Shown one piece after another: positions 8,737 to 18,247 of a stretch of 64,000 bases of DNA. The stretch lies in NCBI RefSeq assembly GCF_025398735.1, contig NZ_CP104694.1:4739465-4803464 (forward strand), given 5' to 3'. The notes beneath the pieces were generated by a model. It saw only the letters and a program-made list of their open reading frames with translations. It was not told where the DNA came from and ran no database searches. Numbering within the stretch: position 1 is the stretch's first letter; each line of letters opens with the position of its first letter. Made by a program: the position numbers and the translations under genes. Source of the DNA: Tahibacter amnicola. GTDB lineage: Bacteria; Pseudomonadota; Gammaproteobacteria; Xanthomonadales; Rhodanobacteraceae.

Positions 8737-9176
8737 TTTTTCGGCGCGCCCTTGGCAGGATCTGTCGACGGCGTGGTCGCGATCGACATGCGCGTGAAGC
8801 CGGTCTGGCCCAGGGCGTCCATCACGGTTACCACCGACTGGTGCGGCGTCCGCGCGTCGGCCCGGATCGTCACCGGGCGCGAGCGGTCGTCGCCGGCAAC
8901 CTGCTGCAGTGCGTCCTTGAGCGTGTCGACGCTGGCGTTGAGCACTTCGTTGTTATCGATGTAGTAGCGGCCGTCGGCGTCGATCTGGATCGTCAGCGAC
9001 AGATCCTGGCTGGCCTCGACCGGTTCGCTGGCCTGCGGCAAGGTCACTTTCAACCGCGCCCGCTGTTCGAACGTGGCGGTCAGCACGAAAAACATGAGCA
9101 AGGTGAGCATGACGTCGATCAACGGGATCACGTTGATCTCGAACTCGTCCTCGCGGCGCGAAGCACCCAGTCTCAT
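8733..9176 (-). CDS. exbD: ExbD/TolR family biopolymer transport protein
   Basis: 147 residues. It has a short cytoplasmic N-terminus, a single membrane segment with the conserved Asp (VIPLIDVMLTLLMFFVLTA) and a periplasmic domain, the ExbD/TolR layout. It partners the ExbB-like protein encoded 10 bases upstream to form a proton-driven energiser for TonB- or Tol-type systems. In Xanthomonas relatives this pair also precedes msbA. Confidence 0.94.
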   Translation of the reverse strand: MRLGASRREDEFEINVIPLIDVMLTLLMFFVLTATFEQRARLKVTLPQASEPVEASQDLSLTIQIDADGRYYIDNNEVLNASVDTLKDALQQVAGDDRSRPVTIRADARTPHQSVVTVMDALGQTGFTRMSIATTPSTDPAKGAPKK

Positions 9177-9186
9177 CCGTCAGGCC

Positions 9187-9831
9187 TCAGCGCACGACGC
9201 GCACGTTCGCCGCGGCGCCGGCGGGATCGGTCTGCGCAGCCAGCTCGTCCAGCAGTGCCGTGGCTTCCTTCTCCATCTGCACCACCAGCCCCGCCACGCG
9301 GGAACGGAAGAAGCGGTGGAACACGTATGCCGGCACGGCTACGACCAGTCCCAGCGCGGTACACACCAGCGCCTCGCCGATACCGCCCGCCATCTGCTGC
9401 GCATCGCCGATACCGTGCACCATGACCGCCAGGAACATGCGGATCAGGCCGATGACCGTGCCCAGCAGGCCCAGCAGCGGCGAAATCAGGGCGATGGTGC
9501 CCAGGGTGTTGAGGAAGCGTTCGAGCCGGTGGACCAGGTGGCGCCCGGTATCCTCGATACGCTCCTTGATGATGTCGCGGGGCCGGTTGCGCACGTTCAG
9601 CGCGGCGGCGAGCAGCTCGCCCAACGGGGAATTCTTCGCCAGCGTGTCGATATGCGCCGGGTCCAGCTTGCGGGTGCGCGCCCAGGTGCGGACCTGTTCG
9701 CCCAGTTCCGGCGGCACGACCGCCTTGTAGCGCAGCGACCAGAACCGCTCCAGGATGATGGCCAGGGCCACCGCAGAACACACCAGGATTGGCGCCAGGG
9801 CCCATCCGCCGGCCATCAGAATTTCAAGCAC
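9187..9831 (-). CDS. exbB: ExbB/TolQ/MotA family proton channel protein
   Basis: 214 residues from a GTG at 9831, preferred over the TTG at 9837 because GGAG then lies 9 bases upstream. Three membrane segments are visible: near the N-terminus, around residues 112-135 (LGTIALISPLLGLLGTVIGLIRMF), and around 155-175 (GGIGEALVCTALGLVVAVPAY). The last two are the MotA/TolQ/ExbB proton-channel signature. It forms the inner-membrane motor with ExbD and is the first gene of this envelope operon. No separate TonB or tol-pal genes are present here. Confidence 0.94.
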   Translation of the reverse strand: MLEILMAGGWALAPILVCSAVALAIILERFWSLRYKAVVPPELGEQVRTWARTRKLDPAHIDTLAKNSPLGELLAAALNVRNRPRDIIKERIEDTGRHLVHRLERFLNTLGTIALISPLLGLLGTVIGLIRMFLAVMVHGIGDAQQMAGGIGEALVCTALGLVVAVPAYVFHRFFRSRVAGLVVQMEKEATALLDELAAQTDPAGAAANVRVVR

Positions 9832-10135
9832 GAGCAATCACTCCGCAGGTAGTGCAAATCGTAAGCAGGGCTGGGACGCGGCCGGACCGCGTCGATCAGG
9901 CGGATCATACCAGCGAATCCGGCGCGGCTTGTGCGTTCCATTGCACGCCTTCGCTTGCCGCCGGAGGGCTCGCAGGTCGCTGTCCTCGCGGGCCATCGCG
10001 GCCGATTTTGCTGCATTGCAGCGACATCTGGGCGGGTCTTGTCCCGCCTGTACGGGACTTCCGTCCTACGCAGGCCGGCGCCGGAGGCGGTAGGATCGCC
10101 GCCCTGGTTTGCCATTCCACAGAGGTCCAAAGGCC

Positions 10136-12298
10136 ATGAATCACCGTCTCGCGCTCGCCCTGGCGCTCGCCCTGGGCCTGTCGGCCCCCGTCTTCGCCAC
10201 AGAAAAGGCGGGTGCCACCGCCTCCGCCACTGCCTCCGCCATGGCCACCAATCCGTTCGCAAAACCCAGCACGCTGCCCTTCTTCTACCCGGCCTTCGAC
10301 AAGATCAAGAACGAGCACTTCGCCCCGGCGTTTGAAGCCGGCATGGCCGAGCAGCGCAAGGAAGTCGATGCCATCGCCGATGCGAAGGACGCGCCGACCT
10401 TCGACAACACCATCGTCGCCCTGGAGCGTTCCGGCCAGCTGCTCAACCGCGTCAGCGTCGTCTTCTACAACCTCACCGGCGCGAACACCAATGACGAACT
10501 GGAGAAAGTCCAGTCCGACATGGCGCCCAAGCTGTCGGCGCACTCCGATGCCATCACCCTCAACAGCAAGCTGTTCGAGCGCATCAACACCCTTCATTCC
10601 CAGCGCGACAAACTGGGCCTGGATGCCGAATCCAAGCGCCTGATCGAACGCTATTACACCGATTTCGTGCGCGCCGGCGCCAAGCTCAACGACGCCGACA
10701 AGGCCAAGCTCAAGGTCATGAATGCCGAGCTCGCCGCGCTGCAGACGCAGTTCGGCCAGAACCTCCTCAAGGAGAACAACGCCTCCGCGCTCGTGGTCGA
10801 TTCGAAGGACGAGCTCAAGGGGCTGTCCGCCGACAGCATTGCCGCCGCCGCTGAAGCCGCCAAGCAGCGGAAGCTCGAAGGCAAGTACGTGATCGCCCTG
10901 CAGAACACGAGCGGCCAGCCGGCCCTGGCGGAGCTGGAAAACCGCGCCCTGCGCGAAAAGCTGCTGAAGGCGTCGCTCTCGCGCGCCAGCCACGGCGGCG
11001 AGTTCGACAACCGCGCCATCCTGGCCAAGGTCTCCAAGCTCCGCGCCGAGCGCGCCGCGCTGCTGGGCTACCCGGATCACGCCACGTACACGCTGGAAGA
11101 CGAGACCGCGCAGACGGTGAAGGCTGTCAACGACCGCCTCGCGCAGCTCGCCCCGGCCGCCGTCGCCAACGCCAAGAAGGAAGCCGCCGACATGCAGGCG
11201 GTGATCGACCGCGAAAAGGGTGGCTTCCAGCTGGCCGCCTGGGATTGGGCGTACTACGCCGAGAAGGTGCGCAAAGAAAAGTTCGACCTCGACGAATCGC
11301 AGCTGCGTCCGTACTTCGAGATGGACAACGTCCTCAAGAACGGCGTCTTCTTTGCGGCGAACAAACTGTATGGCCTGAGCTTCAAGGAACGCACCGACCT
11401 GCCGGTGTACAACCCGGACGTCCGCGTGTTCGACGTGATGGATGCCGACGGCACCCAGCTGGCGATCTTCCTCGTCGACTGGTATGCCCGCGACAACAAG
11501 CGCGGCGGCGCGTGGATGAACGAGTACGTGTCGCAGAACACCTTGTTCGGCACCAAGCCCGTGGTGGCCAATCACCTCAACATTCCCAAGCCGCCCAAGG
11601 GCGAGCCGACGCTGATGACCTATGACGAGGTCAACACCGCGTTCCATGAATTCGGCCATGCGCTGCACGGCATGTTCTCGAACGTGAAGTATCCGCGCTT
11701 CTCCGGCACCAACGTGCCGCGTGACTTCGTCGAGTACCCCTCGCAGGTCAACGAGATGTGGATGACCTGGCCGGAAGTGCTGAAGAACTACGCCAAGCAC
11801 TACAAGACGGGCGAGCCGATTCCGCAGGCACTGGTCGACAAGGTCGTCGCGAGCCAGAAGTTCAACCAGGGCTTCACCACGACCGAATACCTGGGCGCCG
11901 CGCTGCTCGACCAGGTCTGGCACCAGATCAAGCCGGCCCAGGCTCCCACCGCGGACGGCGTGCTCGCCTTCGAAGCCGAAGCGCTCAAGAAGGCCGGCGT
12001 GGACTTCGCCCCGGTGCCGCCGCGTTACCGCAGCGCCTACTTCTCGCACATCATGGGCGGCTATTCGGCCGGCTACTACGCCTACATCTGGAGCGAAGTG
12101 CTGGACGCGGACAGCGTCGAGTGGTTCCGTGAGAATGGCGGTCTCAAGCGCGAGAATGGCGACCACTTCCGCAAGACCTTGCTTTCGCAGGGTGGCGCGA
12201 CGGACGCGATGAAGCTCTTCAAGGACTTCCGCGGCCGCGAACCCGACGTCAAGCCGCTGCTGGTGCGTCGTGGCCTGACCGGCGCCGCCGGCCAGTAA
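10136..12298 (+). CDS. dcp: M3 family peptidyl-dipeptidase (Dcp-like), exported
   Basis: 720 residues. The ATG at 10136 begins a clear signal peptide (MNHRLALALALALGLSAPVFA), so the in-frame ATG at 10109 is rejected. The zinc motif HEFGH starts at about residue 504, followed by the expected downstream Glu in FVEYPSQVNE; the thimet-oligopeptidase/Dcp fold is evident to the C-terminus (PPRYRSAYFSHIMGGYSAGYY). Dcp removes C-terminal dipeptides from oligopeptides; the signal peptide places this copy in the periplasm. A strong terminator follows. Confidence 0.95.
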   Translation: MNHRLALALALALGLSAPVFATEKAGATASATASAMATNPFAKPSTLPFFYPAFDKIKNEHFAPAFEAGMAEQRKEVDAIADAKDAPTFDNTIVALERSGQLLNRVSVVFYNLTGANTNDELEKVQSDMAPKLSAHSDAITLNSKLFERINTLHSQRDKLGLDAESKRLIERYYTDFVRAGAKLNDADKAKLKVMNAELAALQTQFGQNLLKENNASALVVDSKDELKGLSADSIAAAAEAAKQRKLEGKYVIALQNTSGQPALAELENRALREKLLKASLSRASHGGEFDNRAILAKVSKLRAERAALLGYPDHATYTLEDETAQTVKAVNDRLAQLAPAAVANAKKEAADMQAVIDREKGGFQLAAWDWAYYAEKVRKEKFDLDESQLRPYFEMDNVLKNGVFFAANKLYGLSFKERTDLPVYNPDVRVFDVMDADGTQLAIFLVDWYARDNKRGGAWMNEYVSQNTLFGTKPVVANHLNIPKPPKGEPTLMTYDEVNTAFHEFGHALHGMFSNVKYPRFSGTNVPRDFVEYPSQVNEMWMTWPEVLKNYAKHYKTGEPIPQALVDKVVASQKFNQGFTTTEYLGAALLDQVWHQIKPAQAPTADGVLAFEAEALKKAGVDFAPVPPRYRSAYFSHIMGGYSAGYYAYIWSEVLDADSVEWFRENGGLKRENGDHFRKTLLSQGGATDAMKLFKDFRGREPDVKPLLVRRGLTGAAGQ

Positions 12299-12319
12299 GC
12301 GGACAGAACGCGCAAAACA

Positions 12320-12349
12320 AAGCCCTCCCGGCAACGGGAGGGCTTTTCT
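12320..12349 (+). terminator. Rho-independent terminator of the M3 peptidase gene
   Basis: An 11-bp stem (AAGCCCTCCCG / CGGGAGGGCTT) with a GCAA tetraloop is followed by a short T-rich tract. Confidence 0.9.
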
Positions 12350-12399
12350 GTTTCACGTACCCGCGAACCAGTGCACCTGCCGTCGCAAGACAGTTACCG

Positions 12400-12885
12400 T
12401 CAGGCCCCCGGCGAGCGGTTCGGCACCTTGTCCGAATTGAGCAGCCGCTCGATACGCATGAAAACCTCGGCGCGCGAGAAGGGCTTTTTCATGAAATCGT
12501 CAGCGCCGATGCGCTGGGCGTAGAACTGCTCCGTCGCCTGCTCGTTTCCGCTGATCATGATGATCGGAATGTGCTTGGTGCGGGCCTCGCGCCGCAACTG
12601 GCGCAGGGCGGCAAAGCCGTTCATGCCGGGCAGCACGATATCCAGGAAGATCAGATCCGGCAGCTCGGCAGTGGCGATCTTGATGCCCTGCTCAGCGTTT
12701 TCCGCTTCCAGCGTGACGTAGCCGTTCTGCTGCAAGAGCTTCTTGAGCAGTGCGACGATGGTGGGCGAATCGTCGACGATCAGCACGCGCGTGCCTTCGC
12801 GGGCACTCATGCGCGGCTTGTCGCGACGCTCCACCGGCTTCGGCTCGCTGCCGAACCATCGACCCAGAAAATCAAACACTCCCAC
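12400..12885 (-). CDS. Single-domain response regulator (PilG/PilH-like)
   Basis: 161 residues from a GTG with GGGGAG upstream. A short amphipathic lead (MGVFDFLGRWFG) precedes one CheY-type receiver domain: acidic pair VDDSPT, phospho-acceptor Asp in FLDIVLPGMNG, the MISG Ser and the KKPF Lys. There is no output domain. The sequence resembles regulators of twitching or chemosensory pathways, but no pil/che genes are adjacent, so the partner kinase is unknown. Confidence 0.88.
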   Translation of the reverse strand: MGVFDFLGRWFGSEPKPVERRDKPRMSAREGTRVLIVDDSPTIVALLKKLLQQNGYVTLEAENAEQGIKIATAELPDLIFLDIVLPGMNGFAALRQLRREARTKHIPIIMISGNEQATEQFYAQRIGADDFMKKPFSRAEVFMRIERLLNSDKVPNRSPGA

Positions 12886-13028
12886 GTGTCAGCTCCCCAC
12901 CCAGACCACTCCCTCGCCAAGTGTCGGTGTTCTGACGGCAGCCGGTCAAACCCTGGCTTGCCGGAGTGCCCACTGCGTGGCGCTTCCGGCCGGGAAACCG
13001 GGGCGACACGCCGGGTCGGGGGCGCCTT

Positions 13029-13661
13029 CTAGCCGCCGAACAATCTCGACAGGAAGATGGGCAGTACCCGCGGCTCCATTACCAGCATGAACAGCACGCC
13101 GTAGGCCGCGCCCCACAGATGGGCGCCATGATTGATGTTGTCCTGCCCGTGTTTGTCCATGTAGATCGAATAGGCGACGTACAGCACGCCAAAGACGATC
13201 GCCGGGATCGGCACGGGAATCAGCAGGAAGTACAGCGATTGCCATGGACTGAGCAGGATGAACGCGAAAAGCACCGCCGAGACCGCCCCGGACGCGCCAA
13301 GGCTGACGTAGCCGGCATCGTTCCGGTGCTTGCGGTAGCTTGGAATGATCGAGGCCACGATCGCGCTGGTGTAGAAGATCATCAGGGCATAGGGCCCCAG
13401 GTGCGCGGCCAGGAACCGTTCCAGATGCGGGCCGAAGAAGAACAGCGTCAGCATGTTCAACAACAGGTGCAGGAAATCCGCGTGGACCAACCCGTAGGTG
13501 AACAGGCGCCAGTATTCGCGTTTTCGGGTGATCGCCGGCGGCCACAGGACGAGCTGCTGTTTCAGCGGTTCACTGGTCAATGCCAGGCCCGAAACGATGA
13601 CGGTGACAGCCAGGATGATGAACGTACTGCTCACGGAAAGGGCCCTACGCCAGACGAGCAC
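13029..13661 (-). CDS. Rhomboid family intramembrane serine protease
   Basis: 210 residues with about six hydrophobic segments. The catalytic serine motif GASG (Ser about 124) and a partner His in NHGAHLWGAAYG (about 178/181) are both present, along with the HxxxxHLLLNM block. Rhomboids cleave transmembrane substrates within the bilayer. No clear Shine-Dalgarno sequence precedes the GTG at 13661; a GTG at 13634 is an alternative start that would still keep the first helix. Confidence 0.9.
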   Translation of the reverse strand: MLVWRRALSVSSTFIILAVTVIVSGLALTSEPLKQQLVLWPPAITRKREYWRLFTYGLVHADFLHLLLNMLTLFFFGPHLERFLAAHLGPYALMIFYTSAIVASIIPSYRKHRNDAGYVSLGASGAVSAVLFAFILLSPWQSLYFLLIPVPIPAIVFGVLYVAYSIYMDKHGQDNINHGAHLWGAAYGVLFMLVMEPRVLPIFLSRLFGG

Positions 13662-13758
13662 GACAAGCTATGGGCAGATGCGTCGTTCGCAACACCCCCG
13701 GAATTCACAACATGGTCCCGCGCACGCCGGCGGACGACCACCCCGCCGGCAACCCTGC

Positions 13759-13965
13759 TCAGCCCTTGGGCTTGAACAGCGCAGCGTCAATCGTCGACCA
13801 CAGGCTGATGACCCAGCCCAGAAGGAAGAACCACAGGACGCCAGCCAGCACGAAATGGACAGCTGCCGCCAGCAACCGTCCCTGCAGCAGCTGTCCCAGC
13901 CCCGGAATGAAGAAACTGCAAAGCGCGGCAATGACGTTGCCGGCCGATCCCTGTCCCGTACTCAT
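13759..13965 (-). CDS. Small TM2-like membrane protein
   Basis: 68 residues from the ATG at 13965, with AAGG upstream; an open frame continues to 14052 but its extension is charged and unconvincing. Two hydrophobic segments flank a short turn, and FIPGLGQLLQGR resembles the conserved start of TM2-type domains. It lies between the rhomboid gene (same strand) and the divergent M2 peptidase. Function unknown. Confidence 0.65.
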   Translation of the reverse strand: MSTGQGSAGNVIAALCSFFIPGLGQLLQGRLLAAAVHFVLAGVLWFFLLGWVISLWSTIDAALFKPKG

Positions 13966-14121
13966 GCGTCGTGTGACCTTCTCGTTTTCGCCTTCTGGAT
14001 CCGGATGTTGCCGCAGACCGCCATGCCCGCGCCGCCGGTTGATTTCGCGCAACCGCGATACTAGCCTGCCGCCTCTTCAACCTGACTCGCTCAGGCCGTT
14101 TCACACTAGGAGGAAGTCGCC

Positions 14122-15936
14122 GTGTCGTCCATCCGTTGCACACTTGCCCTTGCTGTCGGCCTGGCCGTCGGCCATTCCTGTGCGCAGGCAGCCACTCCGG
14201 CTGATGCCGATCGTTTCGTCAACGCCATCAACGCGGAAGTGCGTGACTATTACGCCGAAATCACGGCGGCGCAATGGGTATCGGAAACCTACATCAACGC
14301 CGATACGGAACTGCTGGTCTCCAAGGCGAACGAGCGCGCGCTTTCGCGCTTGTCCACCAATGTGGAAAAGGCCAAAGAATACGGCGGCATTCCGGGATTG
14401 AGCCCGGCCACGGCACGTTCGATCGGCCTGCTGAAACTGCAGACGCCGATGCCGGCGCCGGCCAATCCGGCCAAGATCGCCGAGCTCACCCAGATCGCGT
14501 CGCGCCTCAACGCGGCCTACGGCGCCGGCAAGTCCTGCACGGATGAATCCAGGCCCGAAACCTGCCGCAACCTCGACCAGCTTTCGCGCACCATGGCCGA
14601 CGACCGCGACTGGGACAAGGACCTCGACGCCTGGCTGTCCTGGCACAACGTGGCCCGCGGCATGCGCAAGGACTACGTGCGCTTCACCGAGCTGGTCAAT
14701 GAAGGCGCACGCGAAATGGGTTACGGCAACGCCGGCGACATGTGGCGCGCCGCCTATGACATGGACGCCGCCGACTTCCGCAAGGAAACGGACCGCCTGT
14801 GGAAACAGGTCAAGCCGCTGTACCAGGAACTGCAGTGCTATGCGCGCACGAAGCTGGACCAGCGCTACCCCGGCAAGATGCCCAAGGACGGCACCATTCC
14901 GGCGCACATCACCGGCAACATGTGGGCCCAGGACTGGGTGGCCCTGTATCCCCTGCTCCAGCCCTTCCCCGGCGTGTCCAACCTGGATGTCGACGCGGCA
15001 CTCAAGAAGGAAGGCTATACGCCGGAGAAAATGACCCGCCGCGCGGAAGACTTCTACACCTCGATCGGCTTCCCGGCACTGCCAGCCTCGTTCTACGAAC
15101 GCTCGCAGCTCAACCGTCCGCGCGACCGCGATGTCGTCTGCCATGCCAGCGCCTGGGACATGAATCTCACCGGCGATGTGCGCATCAAGATGTGCATCAA
15201 CATCAACGAGGAAGACTTCCGCACGATCTACCACGAGCTTGGCCACGTCTACTACTACCTGGCCTACAACAACCTGCCCCCGCTCTTCCAGACCGGCGCG
15301 CACGACGGTTTTCACGAGGCCATCGGCGACACCATCCAGCTGAGCCTGACGCCGGCCTACCTCAACAAGATCGGGCTTTCCGGTGAATCCCGCGAAAGCA
15401 AGGAAGCCGTACTCAATGCGCAGATGAAACAGGCACTGGAGAAAATCGCTTTCCTGCCCTTCGGCAAGCTGATCGACGAATGGCGGTGGGGCGTGTTTGA
15501 CGGCTCGATCAAGCCGGACAACTACAACACCGCCTGGTGGACGCTGCGCCGCCAGTACCAGGGTGTCGCCCCCGTTGTCCCGCGCAATGAAGGCGACTTC
15601 GACCCGGGCGCCAAGTACCACGTGCCCGCCAACACGCCGTACATGCGCTATTTCCTCGCGCACATCCTGCAGTTCCAGTTCCAGCGTTCGCTCTGCCAGG
15701 CGGCCGGCCACAAGGGACCGCTGCACGAGTGCTCGATCTACGGCAACAAGGAAGCCGGCGCGCGCTACTGGGCGATGCTGCAAAAGGGAACGAGCCAGAA
15801 CTGGCAGGCGACCCTCAAGGAACTGACCGGCAAGGGCGAGATGGACGCCAGCGCCATCCTCGACTATTTCGCCCCTCTGCACAGCTGGCTCAAGCAACAG
15901 AACAAGGGCCGTCGTTGCGGCTGGGAAGGCGCCTGA
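14122..15936 (+). CDS. M2 family peptidase (angiotensin-converting-enzyme-like), exported
   Basis: 604 residues. GTG start with an excellent AGGAGG 8 bases upstream and a signal peptide (MSSIRCTLALAVGLAVGHSCAQA). The zinc motif HELGH starts at about residue 371, with the third ligand in GFHEAIGD downstream, as in peptidase family M2. Other ACE-like stretches are visible (MCININEEDFRTIYHELGH, and MRYFLAHILQFQFQRSLC near the C-terminus). These enzymes remove C-terminal dipeptides; this one should act in the periplasm or be released. Confidence 0.96.
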   Translation: MSSIRCTLALAVGLAVGHSCAQAATPADADRFVNAINAEVRDYYAEITAAQWVSETYINADTELLVSKANERALSRLSTNVEKAKEYGGIPGLSPATARSIGLLKLQTPMPAPANPAKIAELTQIASRLNAAYGAGKSCTDESRPETCRNLDQLSRTMADDRDWDKDLDAWLSWHNVARGMRKDYVRFTELVNEGAREMGYGNAGDMWRAAYDMDAADFRKETDRLWKQVKPLYQELQCYARTKLDQRYPGKMPKDGTIPAHITGNMWAQDWVALYPLLQPFPGVSNLDVDAALKKEGYTPEKMTRRAEDFYTSIGFPALPASFYERSQLNRPRDRDVVCHASAWDMNLTGDVRIKMCININEEDFRTIYHELGHVYYYLAYNNLPPLFQTGAHDGFHEAIGDTIQLSLTPAYLNKIGLSGESRESKEAVLNAQMKQALEKIAFLPFGKLIDEWRWGVFDGSIKPDNYNTAWWTLRRQYQGVAPVVPRNEGDFDPGAKYHVPANTPYMRYFLAHILQFQFQRSLCQAAGHKGPLHECSIYGNKEAGARYWAMLQKGTSQNWQATLKELTGKGEMDASAILDYFAPLHSWLKQQNKGRRCGWEGA

Positions 15937-16020
15937 TAATTCGGTAGGGTGTGCATGCCCTCGTCCGCCGGCCCCGGCCGGCGGACTCGCCCGAAAGCCA
16001 CGCAGCCAAAGGACTCTGAC

Positions 16021-16260
16021 ATGCAACGCTGGATCAAACTTCCCGACGGCCGCTTCATCGACGCGCACAAGATCATGTACATCGGCAAGGTTGAGACCTT
16101 CCCGCGCATCGACGAGGACGGCAACGATATGGGACAGGGCTACGCCGTCCATATCGGCACCGACATCCCCCGCGAAAACCTCACCACCGTCATGGGCAGC
16201 AAGGAAGAAGTCCTGGGCGTGCTCAAGCAGCTGCTGGGCGGCAACAGCCCCACCGCCTGA
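16021..16260 (+). CDS. Small hypothetical protein
   Basis: 79 residues from an ATG with AAAGGA upstream. Soluble, with no signal peptide or membrane segment. It starts MQRWIKLPDGRFIDAHKIMYIG and ends in a short helical region. I do not recognise a family. It lies 84 bases after the M2 peptidase on the same strand and could be co-transcribed. Confidence 0.7.
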   Translation: MQRWIKLPDGRFIDAHKIMYIGKVETFPRIDEDGNDMGQGYAVHIGTDIPRENLTTVMGSKEEVLGVLKQLLGGNSPTA

Positions 16261-16328
16261 ATGCCTTCACGCGATTCCGATGCCGGGAGCGATCGCTCCC
16301 GCGCGGCGCCGTGCGTTATCCCGCCCGC

Positions 16329-16991
16329 TCAGGAAGGACGCGGCCGAACGGCCACCTCGGTCAGGTCGAAATGCACATACGTGCCGTCGGGAAGATCCTT
16401 GATCTGCGAGGCGATCCAGCCCCGGTAGCCCATGACCTTGCGTGGGTCCGCCACCCAGAGGTTGGCCGTTTCATAGTCTCCGCCCAGAACGAACGGGATC
16501 TTCGGGAACAGGCGGCAATCGACGGGCAACGGTCCCTTGTCGGCGATCCACTCCTGCAGAAGACTGGCGCCGGTGTAGTAGTCGTAGTCACCCAGCAGTA
16601 CGCCGATCATTTCATCCAGAGCATCGGCAATCTTTTCGCGTTCGCCCGTGTCGGCATCGAACGTCCAGAATCCTTCCCCGTCGCACGCGAACTGGTTTCC
16701 GAACAGGTCCTGTGCAAAAAAGAACAGGTCGCGCGCGAGTTCGCCGTAGTCGGCGATCCAGCCATCGGCACGATTCCAGGACACCGCGTCCAATCCGCCC
16801 GCATCAGCTTCGCCGGGAAGCCATAGCAGCGCGCCGCCAAACGCCGCAAAGCCATTCCTGATCCGCAGCAGGTCTTCCACTTGCCTGACCTGTTTCTGGC
16901 CGAGCCGGTAGAACGCGGTCAGATCAGCGGCTCGGTGGCTTGATGGGCCAGAAGCGTACCGAAGCAAGGTGTCGACACGTTTCCGGGTCAT
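16329..16991 (-). CDS. SMI1/KNR4-like (SUKH superfamily) protein
   Basis: 220 residues from the ATG at 16991; the open frame upstream would run into the MFS gene. The early block VEDLLRIRNGFAAFGGALLWLP, the central FFFAQDLFGNQF and the late LFPKIPFVLGGDYETANLWV resemble SMI1/KNR4 proteins. This superfamily includes immunity proteins of contact-dependent toxin systems, but no toxin gene is adjacent, so that role cannot be claimed. Its start is 4 bases from the stop of the MFS gene, suggesting co-transcription. Confidence 0.7.
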   Translation of the reverse strand: MTRKRVDTLLRYASGPSSHRAADLTAFYRLGQKQVRQVEDLLRIRNGFAAFGGALLWLPGEADAGGLDAVSWNRADGWIADYGELARDLFFFAQDLFGNQFACDGEGFWTFDADTGEREKIADALDEMIGVLLGDYDYYTGASLLQEWIADKGPLPVDCRLFPKIPFVLGGDYETANLWVADPRKVMGYRGWIASQIKDLPDGTYVHFDLTEVAVRPRPS

Positions 16992-16995
16992 GGCG

Positions 16996-18234
16996 TTACA
17001 TCGGCCGCGGAACGCCGACATCCGCGGCACGCGCCTGCGCCAGTTCGCGCTTGGCCAGGGCGCGGTAAATCCGCCACCCGGCAAAACCCGTCACCGTCAA
17101 GGTGGCTGCGGCCACCGCGAGGTACAGCGCGCTGTGCGAGAAATGGATCACGATCACGCCCGCCAGCACCGCGTTGAATACCAGGCTCACAAAAGACTGC
17201 ATGGACGACGCCCCGCCCCGGTGCTGCGGAAACCGGTCGAGGAGCAGCAGCGTGATCGTCGGAAACGTCATCGAAATCCCGATCGCATGCACGGCGATGG
17301 GCAATACCGTCCAGGGCACGGCCGGTTTCGGCAGCAACAGGCAGGTGACGAGGTTGGCGGCCGATGCGGCCAGCATGATGGCGTAGCCCATCCCCACGGT
17401 ATGCGCCGCTGACAGGCGTCCGGCCATGCGACTGGACGCGAGCGCGCCGACGAACATGCCACTCACGGCCGGCACGAACAACCAGGCAAATTCCTGCGGC
17501 CCCAGCTGGAGCAGGTCCAGGATGAAACGCGGCGCCGAGGCGATGTACACGAACAGCGCGCTGAAATTCCCCGTACTGGCAATCACCAACGGCCAGAAAT
17601 GCGCGTCGCGGGCCATGCCACTGTAGCCGGCATAGAGCGAGCCCAACGACAGCTCCAGGCGCTTCTCGCGCGGATGCGTCTCCGGCAGCAACAGCATCGA
17701 GGCCACCAGCAACACCGCGGCCCAGGCAGCCAGGAAATAGAAGATCAGGCGCCATTGCCCCAATCCCAGCAGCCAGCCACCAATGATGGGCGCCACCGCC
17801 GGCGCGATGGTGAACATCATCGAGATGTTCGACATCAGGCGCTGCGCCGACGGCCCTTCGTACAGGTCGCGGATGATCGCCCGTCCGACGATCAGGCCGG
17901 ATCCGGCGGAAACGCCCTGGATGGCGCGGAAGAACAGCAGGCTCGGCAGCGACCATGCCATGGCGCAACCGATAGAGGCCAGCATGAAGATCGCAACACC
18001 CCAGAGGATGACGGGCCGACGACCGCGCGCGTCCGACAGCGGCCCGTGGAACAGCGACACCAGGGCATAGGCCATCAGGTAGACCGACAAGGTCTGCTGG
18101 ACGGCGAATTCATCCACCTGGAACTGGGCGCGGATGGCCGGAAAGGCCGGGAACATCGTATCGATCGAGAACGGGCCGAACATTGCCAGCCCGGCAAGCA
18201 GTGGCGTCAGTCCGCGCCGGATCGTCCTGTTCAC
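16996..18234 (-). CDS. MFS multidrug transporter, Bcr/CflA type
   Basis: 412 residues from a GTG at 18234, chosen because AGGAAGCG precedes it; the frame is open to 18294 but the extension overlaps the upstream gene. Twelve hydrophobic segments are expected; the loop 2-3 motif appears as GPLSDARGRRPVILWG and the helix 5 proline region as APAVAPIIGGWLLG, as in DHA1 drug exporters. Likely a proton-coupled inner-membrane exporter of unknown substrate. Confidence 0.92.
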   Translation of the reverse strand: MNRTIRRGLTPLLAGLAMFGPFSIDTMFPAFPAIRAQFQVDEFAVQQTLSVYLMAYALVSLFHGPLSDARGRRPVILWGVAIFMLASIGCAMAWSLPSLLFFRAIQGVSAGSGLIVGRAIIRDLYEGPSAQRLMSNISMMFTIAPAVAPIIGGWLLGLGQWRLIFYFLAAWAAVLLVASMLLLPETHPREKRLELSLGSLYAGYSGMARDAHFWPLVIASTGNFSALFVYIASAPRFILDLLQLGPQEFAWLFVPAVSGMFVGALASSRMAGRLSAAHTVGMGYAIMLAASAANLVTCLLLPKPAVPWTVLPIAVHAIGISMTFPTITLLLLDRFPQHRGGASSMQSFVSLVFNAVLAGVIVIHFSHSALYLAVAAATLTVTGFAGWRIYRALAKRELAQARAADVGVPRPM

Positions 18235-18247
18235 ATCGCTTCCTGGA

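Noticed and set aside
9905-12334. 809-codon minus-strand frame opposite the M3 peptidase gene
   Set aside because: The plus strand encodes a complete M3 peptidase with an HEFGH motif; the reverse frame has low-complexity composition and no domain.
14101-16152. 683-codon minus-strand frame opposite the M2 peptidase gene
   Set aside because: Shadow of a well-supported plus-strand gene with a strong Shine-Dalgarno sequence and catalytic motif.
16329-16991. SUKH-like protein as part of a toxin/immunity locus
   Set aside because: No toxin gene or toxin-type repeat is adjacent; neighbours are an MFS pump and an unrelated small gene.
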